This document shows, piece after piece, positions 26,865-36,604 of a stretch of DNA of 54,816 bases (position 1 is the first letter of the stretch; every line of letters starts with the position of its first letter). Under the pieces are notes generated by a model. It worked only from the letters and a program-made list of their open reading frames with translations, had not been told where the DNA came from and searched no databases. A program made the translations under genes and the position numbers. Source of the stretch: Acidobacteriota bacterium (GTDB taxonomy: Bacteria > Acidobacteriota > Terriglobia > Acidiferrales > UBA7541); NCBI GenBank assembly GCA_021788095.1, contig JAJYLB010000026.1, forward strand, positions 1 to 54,816, read 5' to 3'.

Positions 26865-27974
26865 CTACGGCTGAAGGCCTAGCGCGAGCTGCGCCGACGC
26901 GTACGCCTCCTCAGCCTTCCTCCGCGCCGGCCCCGCCCCGAGCCCATACTTCCGCCGCATCCGCGCGACTCGTTCCCGAATCTCTTCCCGGTAAGATTCC
27001 GGCGGCCCGCTCCGCTCGACGTACCAGCGCCGGTAGCGCTCGTGCAAACGCGGAAACCGCTTCTCGATAAACGGCACAAATTCCTTGAGCGCAGACGGCA
27101 TCAGAAACAGCACCGAAGCCCCTAGCCATTGCGCTCCTGCCTCCCGCGCCGCCTTCGCCAGCCTGTCAAGGTCGTCTTCCGCGTCAGTCAGCCCCGGCAG
27201 GAGCGGCATCGCGAAGACGCCCGCAGAGATCCCGGCTTCGCGCAATCGCCGAAGCGCCGCAAGGCGAAGATCGGGTCGCGGCGCCCGCGGCTCCAGCAGC
27301 CGAGCGAGACGGGTTCGCACCGTCGTCACGGTGATATTGATTTCGAGCGTAGAGCGTGCAGCAATCCGCCGAAACAGTTCCAGGTCTCTGGTCACCTGAT
27401 CGGATTTCGTCGTCAAGGAAAGGCTCAGCCCCTCCCGCTCCGCCAGCCGCTCGAGCAGAGCTCGGGTCACTCCGAAATCGCGCTCGGCGGGCTGATAGGG
27501 ATCGGTAGCCGTGCCGATCGCGATGTGTTCGCCCGGCCGGTGCCGCGTCCCCAGGTCGCGCTCGAGCGCGCCGGCGGCGTCCCGCTTCACGTAGATCTTT
27601 CGCTCGAATTCCCCGCCTTCGATCTCCATGAATTCGTGCGTGTACCGCGCGTAGCAATAGCGGCAGCCGAATTCGCAGCCGCGATACGGATTGATCGTCC
27701 AGGGAAAAGGCACCCGCGCGGAATCGCACCGGTTCAGAATCGATCGGACGGGCAGCAGAAAGTACTCGACCCCGCGCTTGGCTTCCGCCCGGGGAGAGAG
27801 GGAAGCGAGGCGCGCGATGCCCACCAGGGGCTGGCGGGAGTGGGCAGCTCCCGGAAGATCACCCCCGGCGCCCAGGTCGCCCGCCGCGGCGGGGAAAAGG
27901 GCCATTGCCGCAGGTGAGGGTCGCCGCCAACGGGAAGGCGGCAAGCTTGAGGGATATGCGACCCGAGCCGGCAT
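26865..27974 (-). CDS. SPL/Rv2578c-type radical SAM protein
   Basis: 369 aa. The CxxxCxxC cluster motif reads GCEFGCRYCYARYTHEF and is preceded by RVPFPWTINPYRG, the pattern of Rv2578c-like radical SAM proteins related to spore photoproduct lyase. Further blocks: IAIGTATDPYQPAE, TKSDQVTRDLELF, EINITVTTVR, AMPLLPGLTDAEDDLDRL. It is predicted to bind a 4Fe-4S cluster and generate the 5'-deoxyadenosyl radical; the substrate of these proteins is unknown. Conserved sequence begins at about residue 50 (LVGIARLA), so the first 50 residues may be non-native: ATG 27974 has GAGG 6 nt upstream, while ATG 27905 is a shorter alternative. Confidence 0.85.
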   Translation of the reverse strand: MPARVAYPSSLPPSRWRRPSPAAMALFPAAAGDLGAGGDLPGAAHSRQPLVGIARLASLSPRAEAKRGVEYFLLPVRSILNRCDSARVPFPWTINPYRGCEFGCRYCYARYTHEFMEIEGGEFERKIYVKRDAAGALERDLGTRHRPGEHIAIGTATDPYQPAERDFGVTRALLERLAEREGLSLSLTTKSDQVTRDLELFRRIAARSTLEINITVTTVRTRLARLLEPRAPRPDLRLAALRRLREAGISAGVFAMPLLPGLTDAEDDLDRLAKAAREAGAQWLGASVLFLMPSALKEFVPFIEKRFPRLHERYRRWYVERSGPPESYREEIRERVARMRRKYGLGAGPARRKAEEAYASAQLALGLQP

Positions 27975-28618
27975 CAAGCGCCTCGCTGGGTAACACTATA
28001 TTCGCTTTTTATTCGCCTTGTCAAGCGCACATATTCGCTTTTTGTTCTCTTTCTGCATCGCCCCTCGAATCCGTCTTCCTGCGACGGGTTAGCAGATGGA
28101 TTGCGCTGAAACTCCAACACTTAAACTCGTCCGGTTGCGCTGTTTCCGACGGGTTTCGCCCCGAAAAAGCCTCCCACCAAAACCCCCTGGTGAAGGAAGC
28201 CCGCCGTGGAAGGTTTGGGAGGGTGACGGCAGGCTTCGCGTTCATCGGGGAGGTGCGACACCGGCTCTGTCGAACCGGTTGACTCCGGGCGGTAACCGCG
28301 CCGGGCGGGGCACGGTCGACTTCACCGCAGGCGGGGTGCCCGCGTGCTCGGAGTCGCGGCTCGAGGCTTACCGGAGGGCGTTTCCGAAGCACTCGCGCCG
28401 CATTCAGGAATACCCCCTCTGTGTTAAGCCGCGATGAATCCCCCGTCAAATTTCCGGAACAGGCCCCGCCACCCACCTCCGCGCCGTCCGGGCGCCCCAG
28501 CCGCCGTCCCGAAGCTTCGGGATGCGCCTGGGGGGCCTTCCGCCAGTTGGCCCTGGCGCGGCTGCGCATCCAACCAGGGTCGCTCGCTTTTCGAGTTTCA
28601 AGTTTCGCTTCTCCCCCT
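27975..28618. other. long spacer without a credible gene
   Basis: About 640 bp between the divergent radical SAM gene and rplU. It has an AT-richer start (TATTCGCTTTTTATTCGCC with a nearby second ATATTCGCTTTTTGTTC, a direct repeat of about 15 bp at 28000 and 28027). Near 28509 it carries CCCGAAGCTTCGGGA, the palindrome also found inside the lipoprotein gene at 40938. Frames that stay open look like chance. I see no tRNA or known RNA. Confidence 0.35.
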
Positions 28619-28648
28619 TTGACCGCCACAGCCACCGCCCCGTATAAT
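28619..28648 (+). promoter_or_regulatory. sigma-70-type promoter of rplU
   Basis: TTGACC (28619-28624), an 18-bp spacer and a perfect TATAAT (28643-28648). The predicted start is about 30 nt before the ATG of rplU, leaving room for the GGAGG ribosome site at 28677-28681. It is the best match to the housekeeping consensus in the window. Confidence 0.75.
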
Positions 28649-28685
28649 TTGGTTTTTCCCGATTCGACTCTCTTCCGGAGGCTCC

Positions 28686-28994
28686 ATGTACGCTGTCATC
28701 CGTAGCGGGGGAAAGCAGTATCGTGTCTCCCCGGGAGACACCATCGAAATCGAAACGCTCGGCCAGCCGGAAGGCGCATCGGTCATCTTTGGCGATGTCT
28801 TGGCGGTTCGCAATGACGACGGAATGGTCGCCGGCGCGGCGGCGGCGAATGCCCGCGTCGAGGGCACGGTCGTCGGCGACGGCCGCCACAGAAAAGTCCT
28901 GGTATTCAAGTTCAAGAAAACGAATCAGTACAAGATTACCCGCGGCCATCGCCAGAATTTCACCGCGGTCAAGATCGACGAGATCAAGCTGTAG
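28686..28994 (+). CDS. rplU: 50S ribosomal protein L21
   Basis: 102 aa, the usual length. It shows MYAVIRSGGKQYRVSPGDTIEIE at the N-terminus, the internal block VEGTVVGDGRHRKVLVFKFKKT and the C-terminal RGHRQNFTAVKIDEI, all diagnostic for L21. It binds 23S rRNA near domain VI and depends on L20. GGAGG lies 4 nt before the ATG, with a consensus promoter at 28619-28648. The order rplU-rpmA-obgE is a classical bacterial cluster. Confidence 0.97.
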   Translation: MYAVIRSGGKQYRVSPGDTIEIETLGQPEGASVIFGDVLAVRNDDGMVAGAAAANARVEGTVVGDGRHRKVLVFKFKKTNQYKITRGHRQNFTAVKIDEIKL

Positions 28995-29012
28995 TACGAC
29001 CCCGGAAGCACA

Positions 29013-29037
29013 GTGGCGCGGGCATTCCAGCCCGCGC
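29013..29037. repeat. GTGGCGCGGGC palindromic repeat between rplU and rpmA
   Basis: The arms GCGCGGGC and GCCCGCGC enclose ATTCCA. It is the same element as at 277 and 423. It lies inside what should be a cotranscribed ribosomal operon, so it would form a hairpin in the rplU-rpmA mRNA. Confidence 0.75.
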
Positions 29038-29096
29038 GCAGTTGCGAGTTTGCAAATAGCGTCGCGGCGTTTGGAGTCTTCATCGAGGCAGGTGCC

Positions 29097-29375
29097 ATGG
29101 CACACAAAAAAGGTGGCGGGAGTTCGGTCAACGGCCGCGATTCCGCGGGACAGCGGCTGGGCGTGAAGCGGTTCGCCGGAGAAGTAGTCTCGGGAGGAAG
29201 CATCCTCGTGCGCCAGCGCGGCACGCGCTACCAGCCCGGCGTCAACGTCGGCCGCGGCCGCGATGACAGCCTCTACGCGCGCGTTCCTGGCACCGTCCAG
29301 TTCATCGATAAGGGCCGCAGGGGCAAGTTCGTGAGCGTCGTCCCGCTCGAACCCGCGCCGCCTCGCGCGAACTGA
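29097..29375 (+). CDS. rpmA: 50S ribosomal protein L27
   Basis: 92 aa. The start is ATG 29097, because L27 begins [20 protein letters not shown]; the frame is open upstream only through the repeat. Further signatures are [39 protein letters not shown] and GRRGKFVSV. The short N-terminal tail reaches the peptidyl-transferase centre. The N-terminus begins directly with AHKK, so there is no Firmicutes-type cleaved extension. Confidence 0.97.
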   Translation: MAHKKGGGSSVNGRDSAGQRLGVKRFAGEVVSGGSILVRQRGTRYQPGVNVGRGRDDSLYARVPGTVQFIDKGRRGKFVSVVPLEPAPPRAN

Positions 29376-30635
<1,260 letters not shown>

Positions 30636-30676
30636 AACGAGTCCCCGCTCCTAGCAACCGCGCCGTCGCTCTCGGA

Positions 30677-30737
30677 GGGCACGGCTTTAGCCGTGCCGAA
30701 AGTTCGGCCGAAAACAAGGGGCTTCAGCCCCTGAAGG
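30677..30737. repeat. paired-hairpin intergenic repeat, copy 3
   Basis: GGCACGGCTTTAGCCGTGCC followed by GGGGCTTCAGCCCC and CTGAAGG. It ends 6 nt before the ATG of nadD, so it forms the whole leader of that gene and could hide or expose its start. Confidence 0.75.
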
Positions 30738-30743
30738 CGCACC

Positions 30744-31466
30744 ATGGGAGCTTTTGAAATGGCTCCTGGCAGTCGCGCCGTCGCCCTCTTCGGCGGGGTC
30801 TTCGACCCCATCCACGCGGGCCATTTGACTGTGGCTCGGGCCGCCGTGCAGCGCTTCCATCTCGATGCCGTGCTTTTCATCCCTTCGGCGCGCCCCCCGC
30901 ACAAGCCCGAGCAAGCCATCAGCGCATTCGAGCACCGCTACGCGATGACGGCGCTCGCGTGCGTCGGCCATCCCCGCTTCATCCCCTCCCTGGCGGAAGC
31001 AAGACCTTCGGGCAGAGCCCGCTTCTCCTATACAATCGATACGGTGCGGCGCTTCCGACGCCAATTCGCTCGCCGGCCCACCCGGATCTATTTCATCGCC
31101 GGCGCCGATGCGTTCCTCGACCTACCCACATGGAAGGATTACCGCGAGTTGCTCGATTCCTGCGATTTCATCGTCGCGCACCGGCCGGGCTTTGCCGTCG
31201 GCCGGCTGGCCGAAGCGATCCCGCCCGAATTCCGGAAGCGAATCCGGACCTCCTCTTCTCGCGCCGATAGCGGATTCCGCAGCGGCGAAGAGTGCCCGGC
31301 GGTGATCCGCATGGCCCGAACCAGCGTGCATCTGCTCGAAACGGTTTCGAGCGACGTCTCGTCTACCGGAATCCGCTTGCGGCGCAAGCGCGGCCAGCCG
31401 GTCCGCGGCTTGGTCCCCCGCTTGGTGGAGGAATACATGGAAAAGCAGGGACTCTATCGCTCATGA
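30744..31466 (+). CDS. nadD: nicotinate-nucleotide adenylyltransferase
   Basis: 240 aa. It converts nicotinate mononucleotide and ATP to deamido-NAD in NAD biosynthesis. The nucleotidyl-transferase motif FGGVFDPIHAGH lies at residues 15-26. FIPSARPPHK, FIAGADAFLDLPTWKDY and the C-terminal SSTGIR (as VSSTGIRLR) complete the active site. Start: ATG 30744 lies right after a repeat and has no Shine-Dalgarno site, while ATG at the sixth codon is an alternative. It overlaps rsfS by 4 bp (ATGA). Confidence 0.93.
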   Translation: MGAFEMAPGSRAVALFGGVFDPIHAGHLTVARAAVQRFHLDAVLFIPSARPPHKPEQAISAFEHRYAMTALACVGHPRFIPSLAEARPSGRARFSYTIDTVRRFRRQFARRPTRIYFIAGADAFLDLPTWKDYRELLDSCDFIVAHRPGFAVGRLAEAIPPEFRKRIRTSSSRADSGFRSGEECPAVIRMARTSVHLLETVSSDVSSTGIRLRRKRGQPVRGLVPRLVEEYMEKQGLYRS

Positions 31467-31843
31467 CGCCCGAGCTACCCAGCCCGCGCCTGGCCGCCGC
31501 CACCGAGGCCGCCCTCGACAAGAAAGCCGCCGCCGTCACCGTCATCGACTTGCGGGAGGCGGCTGCCTTCACCAGTTACTTCCTCATTTGCACCGGTTGG
31601 AGCAAGCCGCAAATCCAGGCGATTGCCGAGGAGATCGATCGCCGCGTGGCCGCCCAGGGCGCGCGGCTCTCCCATCGCGAAGGCTACGCCGCCGCCGAAT
31701 GGGTTTTGCTGGATTACGGGGAATTCGTCGCCCACATCTTCAGCGAGAAGGCCCGGCTCTATTACGATTTGGAGCGGCTCTGGCGCAGCGGCCGGCGAAT
31801 CGAAATCACCGATTCCGGCGGCGGCCGCGCGGCCAGCCGCTGA
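31463..31843 (+). CDS. rsfS: ribosomal silencing factor RsfS
   Basis: 126 aa. It binds L14 and blocks subunit joining under starvation. Family blocks: VIDLREAAAFTSYFLICTGWSKPQIQAIAEEI, GYAAAEWVLLDYGEFVAHIFSEKARLYYDLERLW. The start is the ATG that overlaps the nadD stop; the longer open frame upstream is a nadD shadow. The order nadD-rsfS-rlmH is conserved in many bacteria. Confidence 0.95.
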   Translation: MTPELPSPRLAAATEAALDKKAAAVTVIDLREAAAFTSYFLICTGWSKPQIQAIAEEIDRRVAAQGARLSHREGYAAAEWVLLDYGEFVAHIFSEKARLYYDLERLWRSGRRIEITDSGGGRAASR

Positions 31844-31868
31844 GCCGCCCCGCGGCGGAATCCCCCGC

Positions 31869-32294
31869 ATGAAGATCCGCCTGGTCATGCTCGGCAAGAC
31901 GCGGCGAAACGAATTCCGCTCCCTGGTGGACGACTATCTCCGCCGCATCGAGCGTTTCTCCCCCGTGGAATGCGTCGAGTTGCGCCATGAGGCGGCGCTC
32001 GCCCGCATCAAGGCCGACCCGAACGCGGTGTGGGTCCTGCTCGATCCCGCTGGCCGCGCGTTTCGGTCGGAAGAATTCGCGAAGTGGCTGGGCCGCTTAC
32101 GGGACCGCGGCACGCGCGAAGCGCTGTTCCTCTGCGGCGACGCGCAAGGGTTTCCCGCTTCCTGGCTCGCGCGCGCCACCGAGCGGCTATCCTTAGGACC
32201 CATGACGCTGTCGCACGAGCTGGCGCGCGTCGTCCTCGCCGAACAGCTCTACCGCGCCTTCGCCTTGCTCGCCGGCCACCCCTACCCCAAGTGA
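31869..32294 (+). CDS. rlmH: 23S rRNA pseudouridine1915 N3-methyltransferase RlmH
   Basis: 141 aa. A small SPOUT (trefoil-knot) methyltransferase acting on pseudouridine 1915 in helix 69. Characteristic parts: MKIRLVMLGKTRRNEFRSLVDDYLRRIERF, LDPAGRAFRSEEFAKWL, LFLCGDAQGFP and the C-terminal SLGPMTLSHELARVVLAEQLYRAFALLAGHPY. The FLCGDAQG block replaces the usual F.IGG..G, a mild variation. It starts 26 bp after rsfS. Its substrate is created by an RluD-type enzyme, a candidate for which is encoded at 1430. Confidence 0.95.
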   Translation: MKIRLVMLGKTRRNEFRSLVDDYLRRIERFSPVECVELRHEAALARIKADPNAVWVLLDPAGRAFRSEEFAKWLGRLRDRGTREALFLCGDAQGFPASWLARATERLSLGPMTLSHELARVVLAEQLYRAFALLAGHPYPK

Positions 32295-32319
32295 GCCGTC
32301 TTGTTGTACAACTCACCTT

Positions 32320-32700
32320 ATGAGCATCCGCATCGTTCACGACGCGAACGCCCCCACGGCTTCGATCGAGCTGCCCATCCTCCGCCCTCTGCCTGACTAC
32401 GACCTCGAACGGATAGAGCAGCCCACCGCGCGAGACATCGATCCCCTCCTCGCCTCGCAAGGGTTCAAGGACCTGCTCGACGAAGCCCGTGCCGTCTTCG
32501 AGCGCGAAGCCGCGGGGCGCCAGCTCGAACTCCGCCAGCTCACCGGAGCGATCTGCCACGAGGGCGGCGTGCACCGGCCCGGGCTGTGGCTGCTCGTGCG
32601 CGAGACCGGTGCTGGCGGCCAAAAACCGATGTCCGGCGAAGCGCAAGTACACGTTGCCGCCCTGGCCGAAACCCTGCGCCAGTCCTTGGGTATCGGCTAG
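32320..32700 (+). CDS. hypothetical protein
   Basis: 126 aa, acidic, cytosolic, without recognised domain. It has a predicted beta start (IRIVHDANAPTASIELPIL), a conserved-looking ARDIDPLLASQGFKDLLDEARAVF helix and a hydrophobic strand near the end (GLWLLVRETG). A TACAAC box at 32307-32312 lies 7 nt before the ATG with no Shine-Dalgarno site, suggesting a leaderless transcript. Codon usage is like that of its neighbours. The frame is intact, but I cannot exclude that it is restricted to this lineage. Confidence 0.55.
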   Translation: MSIRIVHDANAPTASIELPILRPLPDYDLERIEQPTARDIDPLLASQGFKDLLDEARAVFEREAAGRQLELRQLTGAICHEGGVHRPGLWLLVRETGAGGQKPMSGEAQVHVAALAETLRQSLGIG

Positions 32701-32771
32701 ATCCCGAGCCCGCCGAAACAAGACAAGGTGAGCACCCCAGGCACCGCGACGGCGCCAGCGAGTCTTTCGCA

Positions 32772-32794
32772 GGGGCGACCCTTGTGGTCGCCCT
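32772..32794. repeat. GGGCGACC hairpin repeat
   Basis: GGGCGACC (32773-32780) and GGTCGCCC (32786-32793) form a perfect 8-bp stem with a CTTGT loop, flanked by A-rich and TTT sides. It could work as a terminator for the preceding gene. Confidence 0.55.
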
Positions 32795-32888
32795 TTCGGC
32801 CCGGCTTGACCTTGCCGCCGGCAGCGCTCAGTATGAAGAACGCCGCTCGCGGCCCCCAAGGCCGCCACGAACCGCGAGAATCGGGAGC

Positions 32889-33425
32889 ATGGCGGAACGA
32901 AAAGGATTGCTCATCGTTTACACCGGTCCCGGCAAGGGCAAAACCACCTGCGCGCTCGGAACCGCGTTCCGCGCCGTAGGGCAGGGCCTCCGCGTGGTCA
33001 TGATTCAGTTCATCAAGGGATCCTGGCACTACGGAGAACTCGACGCCGCCCAAATGCTCGGCGAAGACCATTTCCAGATTCTGCCCATGGGCCGGGGATT
33101 CATGAAGATCGGTGGCGCGGAAACCGATCGGGAAGACCTGCGCCTCATCCGCCAGGCGTGGGAGTACGGCCGCGAACAGATCTACAGCGGGAAGTACGAT
33201 CTGGTGATCCTCGACGAAATCAATTACGCCATCGGCTACAAGGCGCTCGACGCCGCCGAAGTCGCCGACGCGCTGGCTAATCGCCCCGCCGAAGTGCATG
33301 TGATCTGCACGGGGCGGAACGCGCATCCGAAACTGGTCGAGCAGGCGGACCTGGTGACCGAAATGCGCGAAGTGAAACATCCCTACACCCGGGGCGTGCT
33401 CGCCCAGCGCGGAATCGACTACTGA
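32889..33425 (+). CDS. cobO: cob(I)yrinic acid a,c-diamide adenosyltransferase, CobA/CobO type
   Basis: 178 aa P-loop enzyme that adenosylates reduced corrinoids (with ATP) to make adenosylcobalamin. Walker A is TGPGKGKTT at about 12-20; FRAVGQGLRVVMIQFIKG, the switch MGRGF, DLVILDEINYAIGYKAL and CTGRNAHPKLVEQADLVTEM are family hallmarks. Start ATG 32889; the longer frame upstream is non-conserved. Adenosylcobalamin is the cofactor required by the mutase encoded at 12604. Four bases separate it from accD. Confidence 0.92.
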   Translation: MAERKGLLIVYTGPGKGKTTCALGTAFRAVGQGLRVVMIQFIKGSWHYGELDAAQMLGEDHFQILPMGRGFMKIGGAETDREDLRLIRQAWEYGREQIYSGKYDLVILDEINYAIGYKALDAAEVADALANRPAEVHVICTGRNAHPKLVEQADLVTEMREVKHPYTRGVLAQRGIDY

Positions 33426-33428
33426 ATC

Positions 33429-34280
33429 GTGCCCACCTGGTTCAAACGCGAACGCAAGGCCATCGAAACACCGTCGGAAGAGGAGCGGCGTATCCGCACC
33501 GAAGGCCTGTGGGTGAAGTGCGACGGATGCGGCCTCGCCCTCTGGAAGAAAGACCTCGAACAGAACTGGCAGGTCTGCCCCAAGTGCCATCACCACTTCC
33601 GCCTGGGCGCCGCCAAGCGGCTCGAGTTGCTCCTCGACGACGACAAGTGGGCCGAGCTGGACGCCGGCTTGGCTTCGAGCGATCCCCTGAACTTCGTCGA
33701 TACGCAACCTTACGGCGAGCGCCTCCGCGAAATGCGGCAGAGGCTGGGAATGAGCGACGCCATCCTGACGGCCGAGGGGAAGATGAACGGCCGCGAGGTT
33801 CTCTGCTGCTCCATGGAATTCGCGTTCATCGCCGGCTCGATGGGAGCGGTCGTAGGCGAAAAGGTGACGCGGGCGATGGAGAGGGCCGCCGACCGGAAAA
33901 CGCCGCTGGTCATCGTCTCCTGCTCCGGCGGAGCCCGCATGCAGGAAGGGGTGGTCAGCTTGATGCAATTGGCGAAGGTGTCGGCGGCTGCGGCGCGCCT
34001 GGACGAGTGCCGCGTCCCCTTCGTCTCCGTCCTCACCGATCCCACGACGGGCGGCGTCACCGCCAGCTACGCGCTCCTCGGTGATTTGAATATCGGCGAG
34101 CCGGGCGCCCTGATCGGCTTTGCCGGCCCGCGAGTCATCGAACAAACGATCCGGCAGAAGCTGCCCCGGGGCTTTCAGCGGGCGGAATTCCTCCTCGAGC
34201 ACGGGTTTCTGGATGCCGTGGTGCACCGCCGCGAATTGAAATCGTATATCTCGAACGCATTCGATTTCTTCCTTTCCTGA
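33429..34280 (+). CDS. accD: acetyl-CoA carboxylase carboxyltransferase subunit beta
   Basis: 283 aa. The N-terminal zinc ribbon is visible as VKCDGCG (two Cys) and CPKCHHHF (two Cys). The carboxyltransferase half includes FAFIAGSMGAVVGEKVTRA, SCSGGARMQEGVVSLMQ, TDPTTGGVTASYALLGD and GFAGPRVIEQTIRQKLP. With AccA it transfers CO2 from carboxybiotin to acetyl-CoA, the first step of fatty acid synthesis; accA is not in the window. The start is GTG 33429. The pairing accD-folC is widespread. Confidence 0.96.
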   Translation: MPTWFKRERKAIETPSEEERRIRTEGLWVKCDGCGLALWKKDLEQNWQVCPKCHHHFRLGAAKRLELLLDDDKWAELDAGLASSDPLNFVDTQPYGERLREMRQRLGMSDAILTAEGKMNGREVLCCSMEFAFIAGSMGAVVGEKVTRAMERAADRKTPLVIVSCSGGARMQEGVVSLMQLAKVSAAAARLDECRVPFVSVLTDPTTGGVTASYALLGDLNIGEPGALIGFAGPRVIEQTIRQKLPRGFQRAEFLLEHGFLDAVVHRRELKSYISNAFDFFLS

Positions 34281-34300
34281 CGGCTCCGGAGAAAAAGCGG

Positions 34301-35662
34301 ATGGGTCGGAATTACGAGGAAGCGGTACGCTACCTCCTCACCTTGGGGAAAGAGCTGGCGTCTCCCCGGCAAGCCCGCGTCCAGAAATTCGATCTTCAGA
34401 ATAGCCTCCTCCTCGCCCGCGAACTCGGCGACCCGCAGTCAAAATTCCCCTCCGCTCATATCGCTGGGACAAACGGCAAGGGGTCGACCGCGGCCATGCT
34501 CGAAGCCCTGCTCCGCCAGGCGGGAGTCAAAACCGGCCTCTACACCTCCCCGCACCTCGAGCGAATCAACGAGCGCATCGCCCTCGACGGAGTGCCGGTA
34601 AGCGACGCGGACTTCGCCGCCAGCTTCGCCACCCTCCGCGCCTTGGTCGAACGCCTCCTCGCCGCCGGCGAGCTCGCCGCTCACCCCACCTACTTCGAAT
34701 GCCTCACGGCCATGGCTTTCGAGATCTTCGCGCGAACCGGAGTCGAATGCGCCGTGCTCGAAGTGGGGATGGGAGGACGCCTGGACGCGACCAACATCGT
34801 CGTCCCGGAAGTCTCCGTGATCACCCCCATCGACTTCGACCACGAGGATTACCTCGGCCATTCGATCGAAGCGATCGCAGCGGAAAAGGCGGCCATCATC
34901 AAGCCCGGCGTGCCTGTGGTGACCGCCGCCGCGAGACCCGAGGCCCACGAAGTGATCGAGCGGCGCGCCGCGGAGCTGGCAGCACCCCTCACCGATATCG
35001 ACCGCGACTTTCGCCTGGAAAACGAACGGGATTCCGACGGCTGCTACCGCGCCTTAGCCGTCCACGTCGAGTCGGGCGAGCAGTTCGCGCTGGCGCCCGC
35101 GCTCGCCGGCCGCTATCAGCTCCGCAATGCGGTCGCCGCTCTGGCTGCGGCCCGCATCCTCGCCCGGCGTGGATTCCCCATTACCCGCGAGGCGGTCGAA
35201 CGCGGCGTGGCGAGCGTGCGCTGGCCCGGCCGAATCGAACGGATGGGTAACAACCCGGCCCTCTATCTGGACGGGACGCACAACCCCGCCGGCGCGAGGG
35301 AACTCGTGGCTTTCTGGCAAGCGCACTTCGCTCATCGCCGGATTTTCCTGGTCTATGGCGCCATGCGCGACAAGGCCGTAGACGAAATCGCCGGCCTGCT
35401 CTTTCCCCACGCCTATCGAGTCCTCTTCACCCAGCCCCGCCAAAGCCGCGCTATTTCGGCCGATGTCCTGGCCCGGATGACCGAACACCATGCGCCCTCG
35501 AGCGAAGTCGTTCCCGACCCCCAAGCCGCCCTGGCACGCGCCGTCGCCCTCGCCGGCGCCCACGACGTCGTCTTCGTCACCGGCTCGCTCTATCTGGCCG
35601 GGGACCTCCGGCAATCGGCGCAGGAACTCTCCCGCCGCTCAACCCCCCGGCGCCCCGTTTAG
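34301..35662 (+). CDS. folC: bifunctional folylpolyglutamate synthase / dihydrofolate synthase
   Basis: 453 aa. It joins glutamate to dihydropteroate or folates with ATP in the cytosol. Motifs: P-loop GTNGKGST (about 55-62), YTSPHLERINERI, VLEVGMGGRLDATN, TPIDFDHEDYLGHSIEAIAAEKAAIIK and YLDGTHNPAGA. Start ATG follows GGAG by about 10 nt. It lies 20 bp after accD, probably in one unit with cobO and accD. Confidence 0.94.
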   Translation: MGRNYEEAVRYLLTLGKELASPRQARVQKFDLQNSLLLARELGDPQSKFPSAHIAGTNGKGSTAAMLEALLRQAGVKTGLYTSPHLERINERIALDGVPVSDADFAASFATLRALVERLLAAGELAAHPTYFECLTAMAFEIFARTGVECAVLEVGMGGRLDATNIVVPEVSVITPIDFDHEDYLGHSIEAIAAEKAAIIKPGVPVVTAAARPEAHEVIERRAAELAAPLTDIDRDFRLENERDSDGCYRALAVHVESGEQFALAPALAGRYQLRNAVAALAAARILARRGFPITREAVERGVASVRWPGRIERMGNNPALYLDGTHNPAGARELVAFWQAHFAHRRIFLVYGAMRDKAVDEIAGLLFPHAYRVLFTQPRQSRAISADVLARMTEHHAPSSEVVPDPQAALARAVALAGAHDVVFVTGSLYLAGDLRQSAQELSRRSTPRRPV

Positions 35663-35764
35663 GAGGTGGGTGCCCCACGCGCCGGTGTAGCGGGTGGGGA
35701 TCCGTGTGTGCACCCCCATCCTGTTTGTTGGGTTGCCGCTCCTGATGCTAGGATTTCTACTCCT

Positions 35765-36604
35765 ATGCGGGATTCGCCCCCATCCAGGCACAAAGACGCG
35801 CCGCGGATCGGCATTCCCTACCGGACCGCCGGCGAAGAGCAGGCGAGGGACCGGGCGGAGATCGCGCCGTACGTGACTGCCATCGAGGAAGCGGGAGGCG
35901 AAGCCGAAGTCATCTCCCTGTTCCTCTCCCCGGAGGAGTTGGCCAAAGTTGCCAGCCGGCTCGACGGCTTGTTGCTTCCCGGGAGTTCGGCGGATGTGGA
36001 TCCGGCTCGCTACGGAGAATTGCCTCGCCCCGAAACCACCGAGCCCGACCGGCAAAGAGAGCAAACCGATACCGCCTTGCTGGACTGGGCGTTCGAGAAT
36101 GGCAAGCCCCTGCTCACCATCTGTTACGGCACGCAGCTTCTGAACGTGCATCGCGGCGGCACCCTGGTGCAGGATATTCGCAACGCCTTGCGCTCGAGCC
36201 TCGTGCATGAGTGGGGAGGCAAGGGCATTCCGGAGCCCTATCACCCCGTCCGGCTGATTCCCGGCTCGCGCGTGGCGAGCCTGGCGGAAACCAGCGAAAC
36301 CGTAGTCAATAGTTCCCATCACCAGTCGATTCGCCGGCCGGGCGAGGGCCTGCGAATCACCGCCAAATCGCCCGATGGAGTCATCGAAGCCCTGGAGATG
36401 GCCGACAGTAGGCATTGGGTGGTGGGTGTGCAATGGCATCCCGAACGCCAGCAGAGGCGCAGGAGCGAAGACGACGCCGACTCCGGTGTGCGGCTCGCTC
36501 GCTGGCTTTTCCGCGATTTGGTTCGCGCCGCCCGCAAGGGGAGCGGCGCCCGCGCGGCGGCGCGGGGAACGGCGACAATCTCCCGTCCATCGGAGGATCG
36601 ATGA
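35765..36604 (+). CDS. class I glutamine amidotransferase, peptidase C26 (gamma-glutamyl-GABA hydrolase-like)
   Basis: 279 aa. A PuuD/C26-type fold: PRIGIPYR, DGLLLPGSSADVDPARYGE, then the nucleophile Cys120 in LLTICYGTQLLNVHRGGTL, with Tyr where most members have Arg (CxGxQ), and His225/Glu227 in VGVQWHPE. Members hydrolyse gamma-glutamyl bonds, but the true substrate is unknown. Start ATG 35765 was chosen because the domain begins there; TTGTTG (35725) - 18 bp - TAGGAT (35749) could be its promoter. It overlaps the SDR gene by 4 bp (ATGA). The C-terminal 45 residues are Arg/Ala-rich and not conserved. Confidence 0.87.
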   Translation: MRDSPPSRHKDAPRIGIPYRTAGEEQARDRAEIAPYVTAIEEAGGEAEVISLFLSPEELAKVASRLDGLLLPGSSADVDPARYGELPRPETTEPDRQREQTDTALLDWAFENGKPLLTICYGTQLLNVHRGGTLVQDIRNALRSSLVHEWGGKGIPEPYHPVRLIPGSRVASLAETSETVVNSSHHQSIRRPGEGLRITAKSPDGVIEALEMADSRHWVVGVQWHPERQQRRRSEDDADSGVRLARWLFRDLVRAARKGSGARAAARGTATISRPSEDR